Assembly (NCBI GenBank): GCA_022393335.1
Contig: JAJEKB010021105.1
Span: 329,713 to 393,712, forward strand
Direction of reading: 5' to 3'
Length of the DNA stretch: 64,000 nt
Source: Macrotrachela quadricornifera
Taxonomy: Eukaryota; Rotifera; Eurotatoria; Philodinida; Philodinidae
Of this stretch, positions 1 through 11,776 are shown piece by piece. Numbering within the stretch: the first letter of the stretch is position 1; every line of letters starts with the position of its first letter. A program made the position numbers and the translations under genes. Under the pieces are notes generated by a model that searched no databases, was not told where the DNA came from, and saw only the letters and a program-made list of their open reading frames with translations.

Positions 1-856
1 GCGTCTTACAACACAATGTTTATTCGACTATGTTCTACATCCAAGTGTATCTATCTCACATATAATACAAGCTTATGTACTAGAAAGAGAAAGAGAGAAA
101 GAAGGAACTCATGTGATACAAGCTGAATGAGAACTGGCGGTAAGCTGTAGTATACTACCGATTGTTTTATGTAAACTGTGACTAATCGGTGTTGGTATGT
201 ACAGCTAGCCAATACCGTTTACCCCTATTTTTTGAATGTTTGTATAGCAAAATTGAATAGATATTTTTAGATTTATATGATTTTTATTTCAACTGAAATA
301 AAAATACAAGAAATTAAAAAAAATGGTAAGAAATAAATTTTAAAAAAATTAATGAAATCAATAAAAAAAATACTTTAAAGAACATAAATATAAAACCAAT
401 AAATGTTAAAAGAATGAATCTGAAAAGATATAGAATTTAAAAATAAATAATTTAACAAATAAATCTATGAACAATTAATGTGAAAACTAAATATTAAAAA
501 AAATTAATGCTTAATTGAACTTTGTCATCGTTAAAACTTATTCGTGTCTTTCAGCAAATAAAAAAACGAAATAAATAATACAGCATATGAGTACATGCAC
601 ATGTGTGTATATTTATTTATTTTTTGCCCGTTTTGTATAGTCATACGCTTTCTGATATATACAATTCACCGGAACATCATCGGTTAATTGGTGGTTTTTT
701 CCTGCAAACTGACATTTAACCGCTTGAAGTGATCCGGTATTCGTGACACAGGAATGAGAGAAATATAAAAAATGCAGAAGGTTATGTATTGCATAAGAAA
801 TGGCACAGAAAAACGTTAGTTGATTGTTGTAAATTTCATTTGTGTTGTCGCGTCGA
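1..856. other. AT-rich intergenic DNA, no gene seen
   Basis: No reading frame here has recognisable protein features or credible exon structure. The first ~80 bases loosely resemble 3500-3580 (both contain a TTATTCGAC...TATCTAT pattern), so they may be an old dispersed repeat. Confidence 0.5.
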
Positions 857-1037
857 CATAATGTGATCCTCGGTGCCATATCATACAAAGAATATTCATC
901 GTTTAACATATCTCCCATAAAATGACTTTTGGCGCCATATTTTAAAAATGATATTCATCATTTTGTATATCTTCCATAAAATGATTCTTGGTACCATGTT
1001 TAAAAAAAAAGGACATTCGTTGCTTGATGTATCTTCC
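857..1037. repeat. 59-bp tandem repeat, about three copies
   Basis: Units start at 857, 916 and 975 with the word CATAAAATG (CATAATG in the first). Each continues through TTGG..CCAT, ATTCATC or ATTCGT, and ATCTTCC. Copies are diverged, especially the last, so this is an old minisatellite. The short ORFs overlapping it on the minus strand look like by-products of the repeat. Confidence 0.75.
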
Positions 1038-2678
1038 TTTAACCTTGTTTTAACTGAATAGCGAATTTCTTGGCACACTTATGTTTTTTTTTTAAAAGAT
1101 GCGAATCTTCGTATATTTCTACTCTTAATTATGATGAAATCTTGGTATCGTCTTTCGATGCTTTGGTGCATTGAGTATTGTTGTTTAACTTGAATTATGA
1201 GTAGAACACTGTCGAGAATCTGCGAATATTTTGAAATATCTACCTTCAATTGAGGAAAATAATCCTGCTGAGTAGGGAATAGGTTTAGTAGGAATGGGCA
1301 ATTTTTACAAAAAAAATGTTTATCAAATCACAAGATATTTTGTAAATGCTTTAACTATCATTTGTTTCATAGTTTGTGATTGTAGTAGTTTTACACTGAG
1401 TGTATAACTAATTTATTTTTGTTACGCTGAGAGTGACGTAATAATTGATGTTTCTTCGTTTTAAGACAGTAATATCAAACTTTAAAATACTCGTCTCTTC
1501 TTGTATTTATAAATATATTTAATATAACAGGCATGAACAACTGAAATAGCAACTTAGAATTTTTGCTCAACACAGGATTAAGGGTACGTTTTTTAATTTA
1601 GAACTCGATAGCGTCGGATTGGTCACAAAATTAGCATGAAAGTGAAGATGAAGGTGAGAAAATTAATAAAAAAGTGATATAATGGAGTTTTACTATGCAA
1701 AAGTGTCGAATTCAGGAGAGTATAAATAAAACGTTATTGATATTTATAATAGTTGCCAGCGGCGACCGCTCGAAAATTTTAAAATTTCGAATACCATCGG
1801 CGGCACAGTGGCTGTAGGTAAATTATCTCAGCGGCAACGGCAGCTCAACCGCACGGCTTACACCACTAATGACAAATCGATTAGTTTTTTGCAAGAAAAA
1901 AAGAAATATTATTGCAGTAGAATCGAATTTTGCTATCAGAAAAACTCAGAGCCTTCAACATTTTTCTAAAAATATGTTCTGTAGTATTAGAATATTTTTC
2001 ATCGTAAGTAGAAATTAGATTGTTATATAAATGTAAGAACATGCTAATATCGTCCAAAAACATATTTCAGTTACGAATATCGTTTCTTTTGAACTGTAAC
2101 TATTGATAGTAGGTCACGCAACATCTCGATTAGCGATTTATTTGTAGTGCTCGAAATGAAGAAAATGAGATTTTTCTGGATTAAATAGTGGCGCAGAAAA
2201 GTACTGCTAACTGTTAGCTATGTATATAAAACTCTGTATTTCTTTACCAAAATTTCATATATTAAACCATAGGTTGAATATTATCACATAGACCAAGGAA
2301 CAAAAACATGAAAAAATATTCATTTAAATGATTAATTTGCAAAAATCAAACTCATTTCAATAGTTTCATTGTTTTTGAATCATTTACATTATCTTAAACT
2401 GTTTGTTTTAGAAAATTAAAATTATGATATTGATTTAATTTTTTTTTCATTAATTTTCATCAGTTAATCTTAAGTTTTCTGAAAATAATAACAGCCCACG
2501 AAAAAAATTTTGCAGAAAGTCGCGAAAAAACGCGTTATTAAAAACCGTACTTTTAGCCAATTTTTTTTGATCGCAGGAGTCAAACCATCGATGCATCTTT
2601 CAAATATCACCAAAACCGGCTAAAACCGCGGTTTAATAGATCGAGTTTTGTAGCAGTTTTCATGAGATTTCTTTTTTC
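1038..2678. other. Intergenic, no gene seen
   Basis: No supported coding exons. A small GC-richer patch lies at about 1755-1860 inside otherwise very AT-rich DNA. It has no recognisable coding content. Confidence 0.45.
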
Positions 2679-2842
2679 GAGAAATACCAGTTCTTCTCAT
2701 TTCCATGATGTTTTCAAAATAAATCAAAGATATATTATTGTTTTACGAGTAACACTTTCGCGGTATTGTAACTCGTAAAACAATCATATGTTTTTGATTT
2801 ATCTTGGAAACACCATGGAAATGAAAAGAACTGGAATCTTCG
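2679..2842. repeat. Imperfect hairpin (foldback), arms about 65 bp
   Basis: The left arm (about 2679-2749, containing CAGTTCTTCTCATTTCCATG) is matched in inverse orientation by 2770-2842 (ending CATGGAAATGAAAAGAACTG). The loop is about 20 bases. The shape is typical of a MITE or foldback remnant. No clear target-site duplication is visible. Confidence 0.7.
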
Positions 2843-2929
2843 ACCAGATTTGATTCTACAGTTATTTTAATTAATACTTACTATTGGATCTATGGTTGGT
2901 AATAGTCTAAAAAGAAAACAAAAGTATTT

Positions 2930-3112
2930 ATTTAAATTATTACTGACTACAATCCGATTTTGATATTGCTCTAAAATAAAAAAAATATTTATTTGTCTAA
3001 ATATTTCCTGGTCATTTTGATGTTGATATTGACCTTAAATAAAGAAAAATAACTTATTTTTTTTTAATATTTTTTATTTCGATATTGAGATTGATTTAAA
3101 AAAAAAGAAAAA
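2930..3112. repeat. Degenerate direct repeats with a GATATTGA core
   Basis: Related phrases (GATGTTGATATTGA or near variants followed by A-rich then TTTATT tracts) occur at about 2957, 3017 and 3078, and once more at 4021 beyond the transposon remnant. This suggests the element at 3141-3990 landed inside an older degenerate array. Confidence 0.45.
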
Positions 3113-3140
3113 AATTTATTCATTTATTTAAGACTTATAT

Positions 3141-3990
3141 TTAAATGAGCAATAAAATAATCCAAATAAGCAATAACGAAATTTAGCAATAATAATACTG
3201 AATGAGCAATAATAATACTGAATAAGCAGTAAGAATACTAATTGCGCAATAATTTATTTAAATTAGCAATGAATCGTGTGTATAAGGAGCAATAAGAATC
3301 CAGGCGTTATAGTGTCATTCATCGGTGTTGGATATTTCTTTTATTTTTCTCGATCGTATTGTATACATAGGCGTATGTACGACATTTACATATATTTTCT
3401 TTTCTTTTTTTTTATATCTTAGGTATTTTCCAAATGTTGACTCGTTCGAGTGCTTTTTTTCCCTTGTTTTTGAGAGTGAGGATAGGGTGAGGATGGTTTA
3501 ATTTATTCGACACGTACAAGTCTATCTATTTCAACATATAGTGCGTATGTTTATCCGACAATCTTGAAGACTGGAGAACAGCAACGTGCACTTTTCCATC
3601 ATTTCTTAAAAATTATATTTGCAAACATGTCATCGGAATGTCTATCCGACTAAAATATTGCAAATCTCCACCAGAAGCAAAAAATGTGGAAGTCGGCACA
3701 AAAAGGAAAAGGGGCAGACCAACGAAAGCAAGAAAAGCTTTATTGCTACAATCGTACATTAATTGCTCATTTTCAAATTTTCTTATGAGCAGCTGTATAA
3801 ATAAAAACTGGAGTTTTCCGTTTTCTTATTGCTAAAATGTCAAATTAATATTGCTATTTGATGAATTATTTATTACACATTTCATAATAAAAAACTGCTC
3901 GAATAGGACTTTTTTATTGCTCCAAGATTATTGCTAATTCGTATTCTAATTATTGCTCATTGAAGTATTTTTATTGCTCCAATAAATACA
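3141..3990. mobile_element. DNA-transposon remnant with inverted GCAATAA arrays at both ends
   Basis: Between about 3141 and 3300 the word GCAATAA (often GAGCAATAA) or a close variant recurs at least six times on the + strand. Between about 3755 and 3990 its complement TTATTGC (often TTATTGCTC) recurs about as often. Such subterminal, mirror-oriented motif arrays are known as transposase-binding sites in hAT- and MULE-type elements. The middle holds a short basic AT-hook ORF. No transposase catalytic core is present, so the copy is non-autonomous or deleted. Superfamily and exact ends are unresolved, and I could not identify a clean target-site duplication. Confidence 0.6.
3638..3835 (+). pseudogene. 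Short ORF with AT-hook-like basic motif inside transposon remnant
   Basis: This 65-codon ORF carries KRKRGRPTKARKALL at about residues 23-37. The GRP core flanked by basic residues is the DNA minor-groove AT-hook signature. Residues after about 40 look like non-coding read-through into the right-hand repeat array. It is most likely the surviving scrap of an element-encoded DNA-binding protein and not a host gene. Comparable basic tails occur in transposon proteins and in chromatin factors, so family assignment is open. Confidence 0.4.
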
Positions 3991-4504
3991 TGCCTTTAAT
4001 TAAACACTTACTGTATATTACGATGTTGATATTGATCTAAAATGAAACGCGGTGCGTAAAGTTGCAGTTAATGGTGGTTATTCAAATGATACCGCGTTAA
4101 CTGTAGTTTTCTTTAAAAATTGTTTTCGCTATAACGAAAAAAGTCATCCTCTTCCATTCCTGATATAATAGACATTTTAATTTTTGTCGACCGGCTCAGC
4201 GAGAAGTATATAAAGATGATATGTGCCAACTATTCTCTTCTTTTTCTTTTTTCTTTCTTTCTGTTATCGATTGCCAACGACATCAACATAAAATACATTG
4301 AGTGAAACATAATAACTTAAATATTATGCTGGTGACATCAAGCAGGTAGCTGGTGATTTAGGAAAGAAAACAAAAAAATGCAGAAGCAACACTGATTTAT
4401 TCACATCACAAGCCCAGAGTAACATATATGATTGGATCCGCGATTACCATCGTATATGTCGCGATTATAGAAACTATGACAGATCGCAATACTCAATACG
4501 GCGG

Positions 4505-4626
4505 TAATGATTAAGTACACCGTGATATATGAAGCCGATTACAAACGCGATATTTAATACCGCGATTATCATTAAGTAAACCGCGATATATGAAACCGAT
4601 CACAAACATGATATTTAATACCGAGA
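4505..4626. repeat. 61-bp tandem repeat, two copies
   Basis: 4505-4565 and 4566-4626 match over most positions, sharing ATTAAGTA, CCG.GATATATGAA.CCGAT, CACAAAC or TACAAAC, and GATATTTAATACCG. Partial degenerate copies flank them on both sides (about 4440-4504 and 4627-4640). Confidence 0.7.
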
Positions 4627-4924
4627 TTATTATTCAATATACCCATGTCGTCAAATTCGCCAAGATTTGGACGATTTTATCATGATATCTCGGCCGATTA
4701 ATCGTGCGGTCAGTCGCCATAAAATCGTCCAAAATGGTGAATGTTACCGATTTTTGTCTTCGTTTTTGCAAGAAAATCACAATCTTTTTCGGTAAAATCA
4801 TCCAAAATAGCGGCTTTTGCCGATATTTTTACTGATTTTTCAAGAAAATCACGATCAATGCACGGTAAAATCTTAATTTTTCTTGAATCAGTAAGCGCCT
4901 TATTCCTATTCTTAATATCATATG

Positions 4925-5260
4925 TAATCTCTTAATTCTATCCCTAATCCCTTATTTATATCCCTTACTTCTCATTCCTATTCTTAACCCCTTAATTCTA
5001 TATCCACTTCCCATCCTCATTTCTATCCTTAAGACCCTAATTCTATATCTAACCTCCTATTCCTATCCTCAAACCCTTAATTCCATATCGATTCCCTTAT
5101 TCCTATATCTACCTGCCGATTTCTATTCTTAACCCTATAATTCTATATCTATCTCTCTATTTCTATCCTTAACCTCTTCCTATCGCTAACTCTTCATTTC
5201 TATATCTAATTCCTTATTTCTGCATATACTCCTCAGAAGTAACGACGACCCTTCATAACT
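4925..5260. repeat. Degenerate pyrimidine-rich minisatellite
   Basis: The + strand is nearly all C, T and A and cycles irregularly through ATTCCTATTCTTAACCCC, TTAATTCTATATCTA and similar phrases, roughly every 30-40 bases. The repeat is too irregular to give a fixed unit. It merges into less ordered DNA by about 5400. Confidence 0.6.
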
Positions 5261-5399
5261 ATTATCGACCCCTTACTTCTATGCTTAAACTATAACGGAA
5301 CCTTTATTTGTATATTGAAGTTATTATATTAATATCTTACCACTTGCAATTATATCTGATTCGATACCTGTGTCTAAACCCTCATAGCTGTACCTTTCG

Positions 5400-7637
5400 T
5401 ATTTTAGCTATACTTCAAATTCGAATAACTATATCTTTTCTTTGCTAACAAAGTGTAAACTCTCACATCTATACTGAACCACCTACTACTAGCGGTTAGC
5501 GCTTATAACTATATTCAATTCAATAAAACAGTGTCTAACCTCGATTTGTGTGCCTAGCAGGAAAGTTAAGAAAAAATGTTAAAACTTTGTGTTTGCTCAA
5601 ACAAAAATAGTTTCACATTCTTCTGTAAGTTTCAAAAAAGATTTAATGCTTTAGCATTCGTATGAAGTTAGCATTAGTACAATAAACATTTATCTTACTC
5701 ATGTAAGCTTCACTTGGGTATATGAATAGAGTTATAACGTGCAAAGAGAACAAAATTGTTGTATCACTGAGGACAAATATCCAAAAATACAGCAAGTGTA
5801 GTGCTGTGTTGTTAGAAGCAGTATTTGTTTGCACAATACCGATGCTAACTTAATAGAATTGCGAAAACATCCAGTTACTTTGTTAACACTAATAGACATG
5901 TTTTGCGTTCGTTTTTCAATTTTAATAGAGAGATGTTAGAGATAGCGTTAAATAATGGAATCCTATAGCTAAGACGATGGTACTGCTCTAATCTCTCGTA
6001 CCTATTATCTGAGGACCTTTCACCTAACTATATAGAAGCCTTTATATTCTATCTTAGCATATTTATTGATATCAATCCACTTAAATCTGACAATAATCTG
6101 ATGCATATGTTTCAACTCTCAATACCTATTGCCCTCTAGCTACACTATATGTATCTTATGCCTTTTTTATTCCGATATTCATGAGTGTCTCATGATATGA
6201 GAGTGACACGAAAGTAATCGCATCAATAGTAGAAATTTATTTTATGAATAATCATTTTTCACATAACAGAGTCACTGATCTGGATCGTCAATGCTTCGTT
6301 TAGAATTGCTGTTTACTTTTTTACTGAATTAAAAAATATTAAATTCAGTAAATCCGTGATTTAGTCGCAGCTTAGTAGCAATATAACAAAATCGTTGATT
6401 AATCGCGATTAATTGGTGATTTTTTTCTCGAAATCAAGGTTAAACGTCATTATTAAAAAAAATTGTCGATTAATCATGAGTCGTTGTCAAAGCTCGAAAA
6501 AATCGTGGACGAATCGTGATTAATCGTCCAAACTCAGACGATTTTAATGATATGGAGTGCTTTCATTATTTTTACATAATTTTCATTTCATTGATTCTCT
6601 ATTCTTGAAGCACTAAAATTACTACATTAGTTTCATTACTTTTGCATCGTTTCTGCCTTATTAAGCTCGCTACTCTTAAAGAGTTGAATTCATTGCATTA
6701 GTTTTATTTCTTTACATCATATTCATCGTACGACCTTGATTTTTTATCAAACTATTATAATAACTATTATTTCATTACTTTTACATCATTTCCACTGCAA
6801 TAATTTGTCTATTTAAAAAAACTGAAATCACTACATTAGTTTTATTTCTTTCTCATAATTTCCGTCAGGTTATCTTGATTTTTTTGCAATACTATAATAA
6901 GAACACTATTTTAATTACGCTTGCATCATTTTCATTCCGTTAAATTGTCTATTCTTGAAAAATTAAAGTCATTACATTAATCTTACTACTCTTAAATTAT
7001 TGTAGGCGCCAGAAGTAAATAGGGAAAACTCTGCGAGGAATATCTTGTGAACAGATGTAACTAGCGAGCTGATCTTTTTATCATTAGAAAGAGGGCATTC
7101 TAGGATACAAGTATATGCTATATTCAGGGGATTAAATTTTTGATCGAGGTTATTAGTTGCCATTGGTGATTTTGTGCGTCACTGAATAAAAAATTTTTTT
7201 TAATATGAGTTCTTAACTCTAAGATGATCGTCCGATAGTACAAGGTCTGCTCTATTAATCTATGCAAATCTATAGTTCTTGTATCATTCACTGTGCAAAA
7301 TTTATCTTCGTTACACTAAGCATCTGTGACTTGTCAAAAATGCGATTTTTTCCGAGAAAAGAGTCTTGTTATTGTATATCTATGAATGTTTCAATCATTC
7401 TGAGTTGAGTGATGGTGACTGAATTATCATGTAGACATGATTTATTTTGACCACTACTGAGTTTTATCATTCTTCCGAACTGTGATATAGCCAGTGTTTC
7501 CTATCAACCATTTTCTCCTTTATTTTACTTGTCGTGTAAAATTTGACAGCGAAGGATATTGCCTATATTTTTTCTTTCCTATCTCTAGCTATTGGGAAGA
7601 AAAAAAAGGAACGATAGAATTTTTCAGTAAATTGCAT
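5400..7637. other. Intergenic, no gene seen
   Basis: AT-rich DNA without supported exons. Around 6360-6540 phrases of the type CGATTAATCG recur, resembling phrases at 4650-4870. They look like an old dispersed repeat. Confidence 0.45.
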
Positions 7638-7880
7638 TCGTATATACACCCTGGACAAAAGTCTTTTCTTCTCTTTATTTCTATATTCTCATACATTACA
7701 TCAAATTTATTACCAAATAAAGATATGACATGACAGTTTTATTTCAATGTGACCTGTACACCATACTAAAATAAAACTGTCATGTCATATCCTTATTTGA
7801 TAATAAATTTGATGTAAAGTATGTGAGTATAGAAACAAAGTGAGGGGAAAATACTTTTATCCAGAGGTGTATATGTATAT
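7638..7880. mobile_element. Foldback (MITE-like) element, arms about 105 bp
   Basis: The left arm (about 7641-7744, from TATATACACC to GACATGACAGTTTTATTT) is the inverse complement of the right arm (about 7769-7875), with small mismatches. The loop is about 25 bases. Adjacent sequence contains a second small inverted pair (about 7887-7905 and 7945-7965). A similar AGAAGTCTGCTTTTTCCCC phrase recurs at about 10518, so part of the neighbourhood belongs to a dispersed repeat. Confidence 0.7.
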
Positions 7881-8089
7881 GTATCAAGGTGGAAAAAGCA
7901 GACTTCTATACTCTCGAAGCACAGAAGTACAGAGAAATACAAGAATTCTGCTTTTCTCCCTTGATTCTTTTTATTAATAGAATCGGTTTTATCTTTAATT
8001 TGCATATATTGTTTTTAATTCTTACTGAAATAAGTTTAAATATATCTGTATACCCATATTTTTTTAAAATTCTTGTTCACGTTTTGCTT

Positions 8090-8475
8090 TTTTTATTCCC
8101 TCGATTGAAGAAAGGGTCATATGAGAAAGAATGCGTTTGCTTGCTTGTCGTCGGGTCGAAGATCAAAGATAAAAAAAAACATTTACATATACATGGTCCA
8201 AGGTCAAAAAGATTAGCACAGAAAACATCAAGAGCTTTACTTATGAGATAATCATAGGTCCTCAAAAGCTACTATATAGAGGTACTCATACGTCCTTAAG
8301 TGTCACTATATAGGAGTATCAATATGTCCTCAAGTCTTACTCTAGGGATACTCATAACGCGTTAAGTGCCATCTTACAGATGTACCCATAGGTTCTGAAG
8401 TTCTGTTATTCCTCCGACTGAAGGGAGCGTCATATGAAATAAATCACGTTTGCTTCCTTATCGTCAGATGGAAAA
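8090..8475. repeat. Dispersed repeat pair flanking a 34-bp tandem array
   Basis: About 8098-8170 and 8412-8475 share a phrase (GAAG..AGGGTCATATGA, then GTTTGCTT..TTGTCGTC) that appears a third time at about 25116-25190. Between the two local copies, 8250-8400 holds about four units of roughly 34 bp (GTCCTCAAG..., CTATATAG..., TACTCAT). A single diverged unit also occurs near 16310-16345. Confidence 0.6.
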
Positions 8476-9363
8476 TCATAATCATCAGTTGAGAATAACA
8501 TATCCTACACTATTGTCACTGGATGATCGACTACTATTCATGTCACAAAGACACGTAAGAATATGGCGCAGATGAGTATATTCTGACTATTGTGCTGCAC
8601 GACAGATAATTCTATGGTACTGTTTTCGAAACCGCTTGGCTCCACAAGCAGTCGAGGAAAGTACCGATTTTAATTCTGAGAATAATTAAAACTCTAAATT
8701 AACTATACTATTACAAATTAGGATCATAGTATTGTAACACGTATACTCAGTTATATCTAATGTTACCATCAGTTATCTACGAGGAACAAAAGAAAATGAT
8801 ATGTAAATTTTTAATTTCTTTCTTTCTTTCTTCACTAAACCCGTGCCCATCAATAATGGTGTATTTGTAACGCTATGATCTCGAAAACCGAAGGTCATAA
8901 AATTATGATTGAAACGCCGTATGAAAATATGAAGACTAGATTTATACTGGTCGAAATCTGTTTCTAAATAGAGACTTTAGTTTGGTCATGAGAAGCGTCA
9001 AAAAAAGATGATTTTTTTCAAACTTTAGTTTTTTTTTTCGTTTTGACATAATTAAAACGTAAGAAAAGTTAGGCGCCATCCTAACATAACAGCTGTTTGA
9101 CAGCTGAAAGTGTAGCTGACGATGGATAATAAAAAAGAAAGATAATTAAGTAACTAATGAATATCGTTAATCGAGATTTCGAAAAATCGCTTCGCATCTA
9201 AGTTCGCATTCTCGACAAAGTCGAGATGCCATCTAGTTGTTCATTATGTTATTAGCTAGAGATTATATAGCTCAGATGATTTATAAAAGAAATGTAATAT
9301 ATTTCCATTTCTTTTAGTTTATTATCTCCTATATTTGCTTTGTTTTTATTTCTTTATTTTGTA

Positions 9364-9540
9364 CCCATGTAAAAAAAACTCATAGGAAATGATTAAAAAT
9401 CGATTATAATTGATTATTAAAATTTAATAATTTATAATCGATTAATAAAACCAATTCTAATTGATTAAAATTTAGTAACCGATTATAATCGATTTTTAAT
9501 CCAATTTTCAATCATTTCCTATGATTTTTCTTTACATAGG
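9364..9540. mobile_element. 177-bp palindromic MITE with TA target duplication
   Basis: The sequence begins CCCATGTAAAAA and ends TTTACATAGG, with long matching arms that include CATAGGAAATGATT and AATCATTTCCTATG. TA flanks both sides (9362-9363 and 9541-9542). A TA duplication with terminal inverted repeats fits a non-autonomous Tc1/mariner-superfamily element. The interior is made of repeated AATCGATTATAAT-type palindromes, and there is no coding capacity. Confidence 0.8.
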
Positions 9541-9600
9541 TAGTAGTTCATATTTCCTATGTGCTTTCAAAGATGATTTTCAATAAGTAATAAAGATATA

Positions 9601-10438
9601 CAGGGTGATCCAAAAGTTTTGGTATCTTATAGAAAATTTTCCCTTTCTTTGTTATTACTAATTTAAAAAACACTCAAATTTGGACATATAATACCTTCAA
9701 ACTAGATGAATGGTATCCTAAATTTTGATAAGTATCGTCCAAGCTATAATGAAGATCCATAACCTAGGACTGAGAGAAGGTTTATTTTGTAGGACGTGAT
9801 AAAGTAACAGACGTCTTATGATGAATCGCCATGTTTGCATCTTATTTTGCAATTTCTGATACGTATGATAGAAAATACAGAATATACAATAAGATGCAAT
9901 GTGAAAAGCTCTATAATCTACAACGTAAAGCTAATTCTAATAGTATGCTTTTTCTTTTCAAAAAAAAGGAAAGTTCAACGCAGCCAGTATTCGACGTTAC
10001 GAAGAAGATCATTTTTGGTACACGAATAGGTGCTTTTCTTGAAAATGTCGAAAATTATTGAATTCTGTTCTTTTTTCGAAGGGAAACAGCATACTATTAG
10101 AATTAGCTTTTACATTGTAGATTGTAGATCTTTTCACACTACACCTTATGTTTTATTCTGTATTTTCTACTACACATATCAGAAGTTGCAAAATAACATG
10201 AAAATATGGTCATTCACCATAAGATATATTTTACTTTATCACGTCCTACGAAATAAACCTTCTTTCAGTTCTAGGTTATGAATCTTCATTGTAGCTTGGA
10301 CTATATTTATCAAAACTTAGGGCAATACTTATCAAGTTGGAAGATGTTACATATTCAAATTTGAGCGTTTTTTAAATTAGTAATAGCAAAGAAAGAGAAA
10401 ATTTTCTATGAGATACCAAGACTTTTTGGATCATCCTG
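9601..10438. mobile_element. 838-bp near-complete palindrome, mariner-like ends
   Basis: The ends read CAGGGTGATCCAAAAGTTTT and, in inverse complement, CAGGATGATCCAAAAAGTCT. TA is present on each side (9599-9600 and 10439-10440). The inverse match continues inward almost to the middle: for example, the phrases around TAGGACGTGATAAAGTAA at 9790-9807 and those at 10232-10250 pair, as do 9905-9955 and 10095-10130. The element is therefore an extended imperfect hairpin and not a gene flanked by short terminal repeats. Overlapping ORFs (9831-10281) are palindrome by-products and show no transposase motifs. TA insertion plus the end sequence fit a mariner-type foldback. Confidence 0.8.
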
Positions 10439-10440
10439 TA

Positions 10441-11776
10441 TATATATTAACACTAGTATTGCTTTATAGTAGAAATGAAAGAAAATTTCGTATCGTGTCA
10501 AAATATAGAAAAGTGCAGAAGTCTGCTTTTTCCCCTTTGAGTGAGATCAACATTCTTCTATTTCAGTTAGAAGAGATTTATCGTTACGATTGGTTTTAAC
10601 ATCTTTAATGAACATATCTCGAAGATGTATTATTGGTGGACATTGCTCGCATTCACCATCTTAACAGTTCATCATCTCAATGAGACATACTATGTGACTA
10701 ACGAGGGCCTTTGTTTTGAATTTCTTACGTCGTACTTGTGAAGATTTGATCAATATTCGTTGATAGTAATCCCTTCAAGTCTATTGTAGAATTCAAACAT
10801 GAATTTATATATGAGGTAAGAGGATAGTGATACATATTTGTAGCAACAGATTTATGTTATCGTGGCATGTACACATGCATGTTTCATGACGTGAAGCAAT
10901 CTCAACTTCATGAAATGGAAAAGAATGGAAGATCAAGAGTCCAACGAAAACATTGAAAATGCTCTTCATGCATTCGAAATATTTCCAAAACAGTCATCTT
11001 CATGAAACGAACAGGTAAAGCTATTTATTGATCCTAAGTGTATTTTTTGAATTCGCTAATATACGACTGATACCATTTCCACCATAAAATTGGAGAACAG
11101 AGGGGTTAACAGCTTTAGAAAGAGAGAGACATTATCTCGAAAATACCAAGAATAGGCGAAGATATCTTCAATTATCTCGAAGTACAACAGTCGATTGACA
11201 TCCTTGACGCTGAGTTAACTCGAACCTGAAAAATAAAGAAAACATTTTTCACGTAGTTTGTACTGAGTGACTCTCAAATAGATTCAGCTCATTAGTGTGC
11301 AAATTTAATACCACGCACCATTCTTAAATAAGTATATTTTTTTGAAAAATATTGACTTTGGATAGCAACGCACAGCTAGACAAAGTTTCTTAATTGTGAA
11401 TAGAAGATTATTGAGCCAAATCTGACTCATCACCATTGCAAAATGAAAGAATCGATCCAATTTCAATATTCTAGAGCGTCAGATGTATGAATATGTGATA
11501 TTGTGCTGATTCTAAGCTGCACATAAAAAAACTTGATCACACCCTCTCACCGTCAAAGTTTTAGTATGTTTTAAAATTAAAAATCGTTTCAGCCCTTTTT
11601 CCATTGGTAATCAGATTGATAAGCTAAAAGAACATAAAAAAAAAGCTTTTTTTAGACACGTGGTACATTTCTCATGGATTCACCTTTTTATCAATCGTCT
11701 GTTCTTATGACTACATCGTATACTACTGATCAAAAAGTTAAGATCAATTTTTCTCTTCTTGTATGATTCTAGATAA
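10441..11776. other. Intergenic, upstream of galactosyltransferase gene
   Basis: No supported gene. ORF-like stretches are short and without features. The promoter of the downstream gene should lie in the last few hundred bases but shows no motif I can name. Confidence 0.45.

Noticed and set aside
613..1078. Two overlapping minus-strand ORFs of 101 and 60 codons
   Set aside because: They fall on the 59-bp tandem repeat and have no domain features.
4925..5260. Telomere-like repeat (CCCTTA and CCCTAA words)
   Set aside because: The words are irregular, embedded in longer TTCTATATC units, and lack a fixed short period. Bdelloid telomere repeats as I know them are a different, G-rich hexamer.
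9831..10281. ORFs inside the 838-bp palindrome as a transposase gene
   Set aside because: No D-D-E/D context and no helix-turn-helix. They arise from the palindrome arms.
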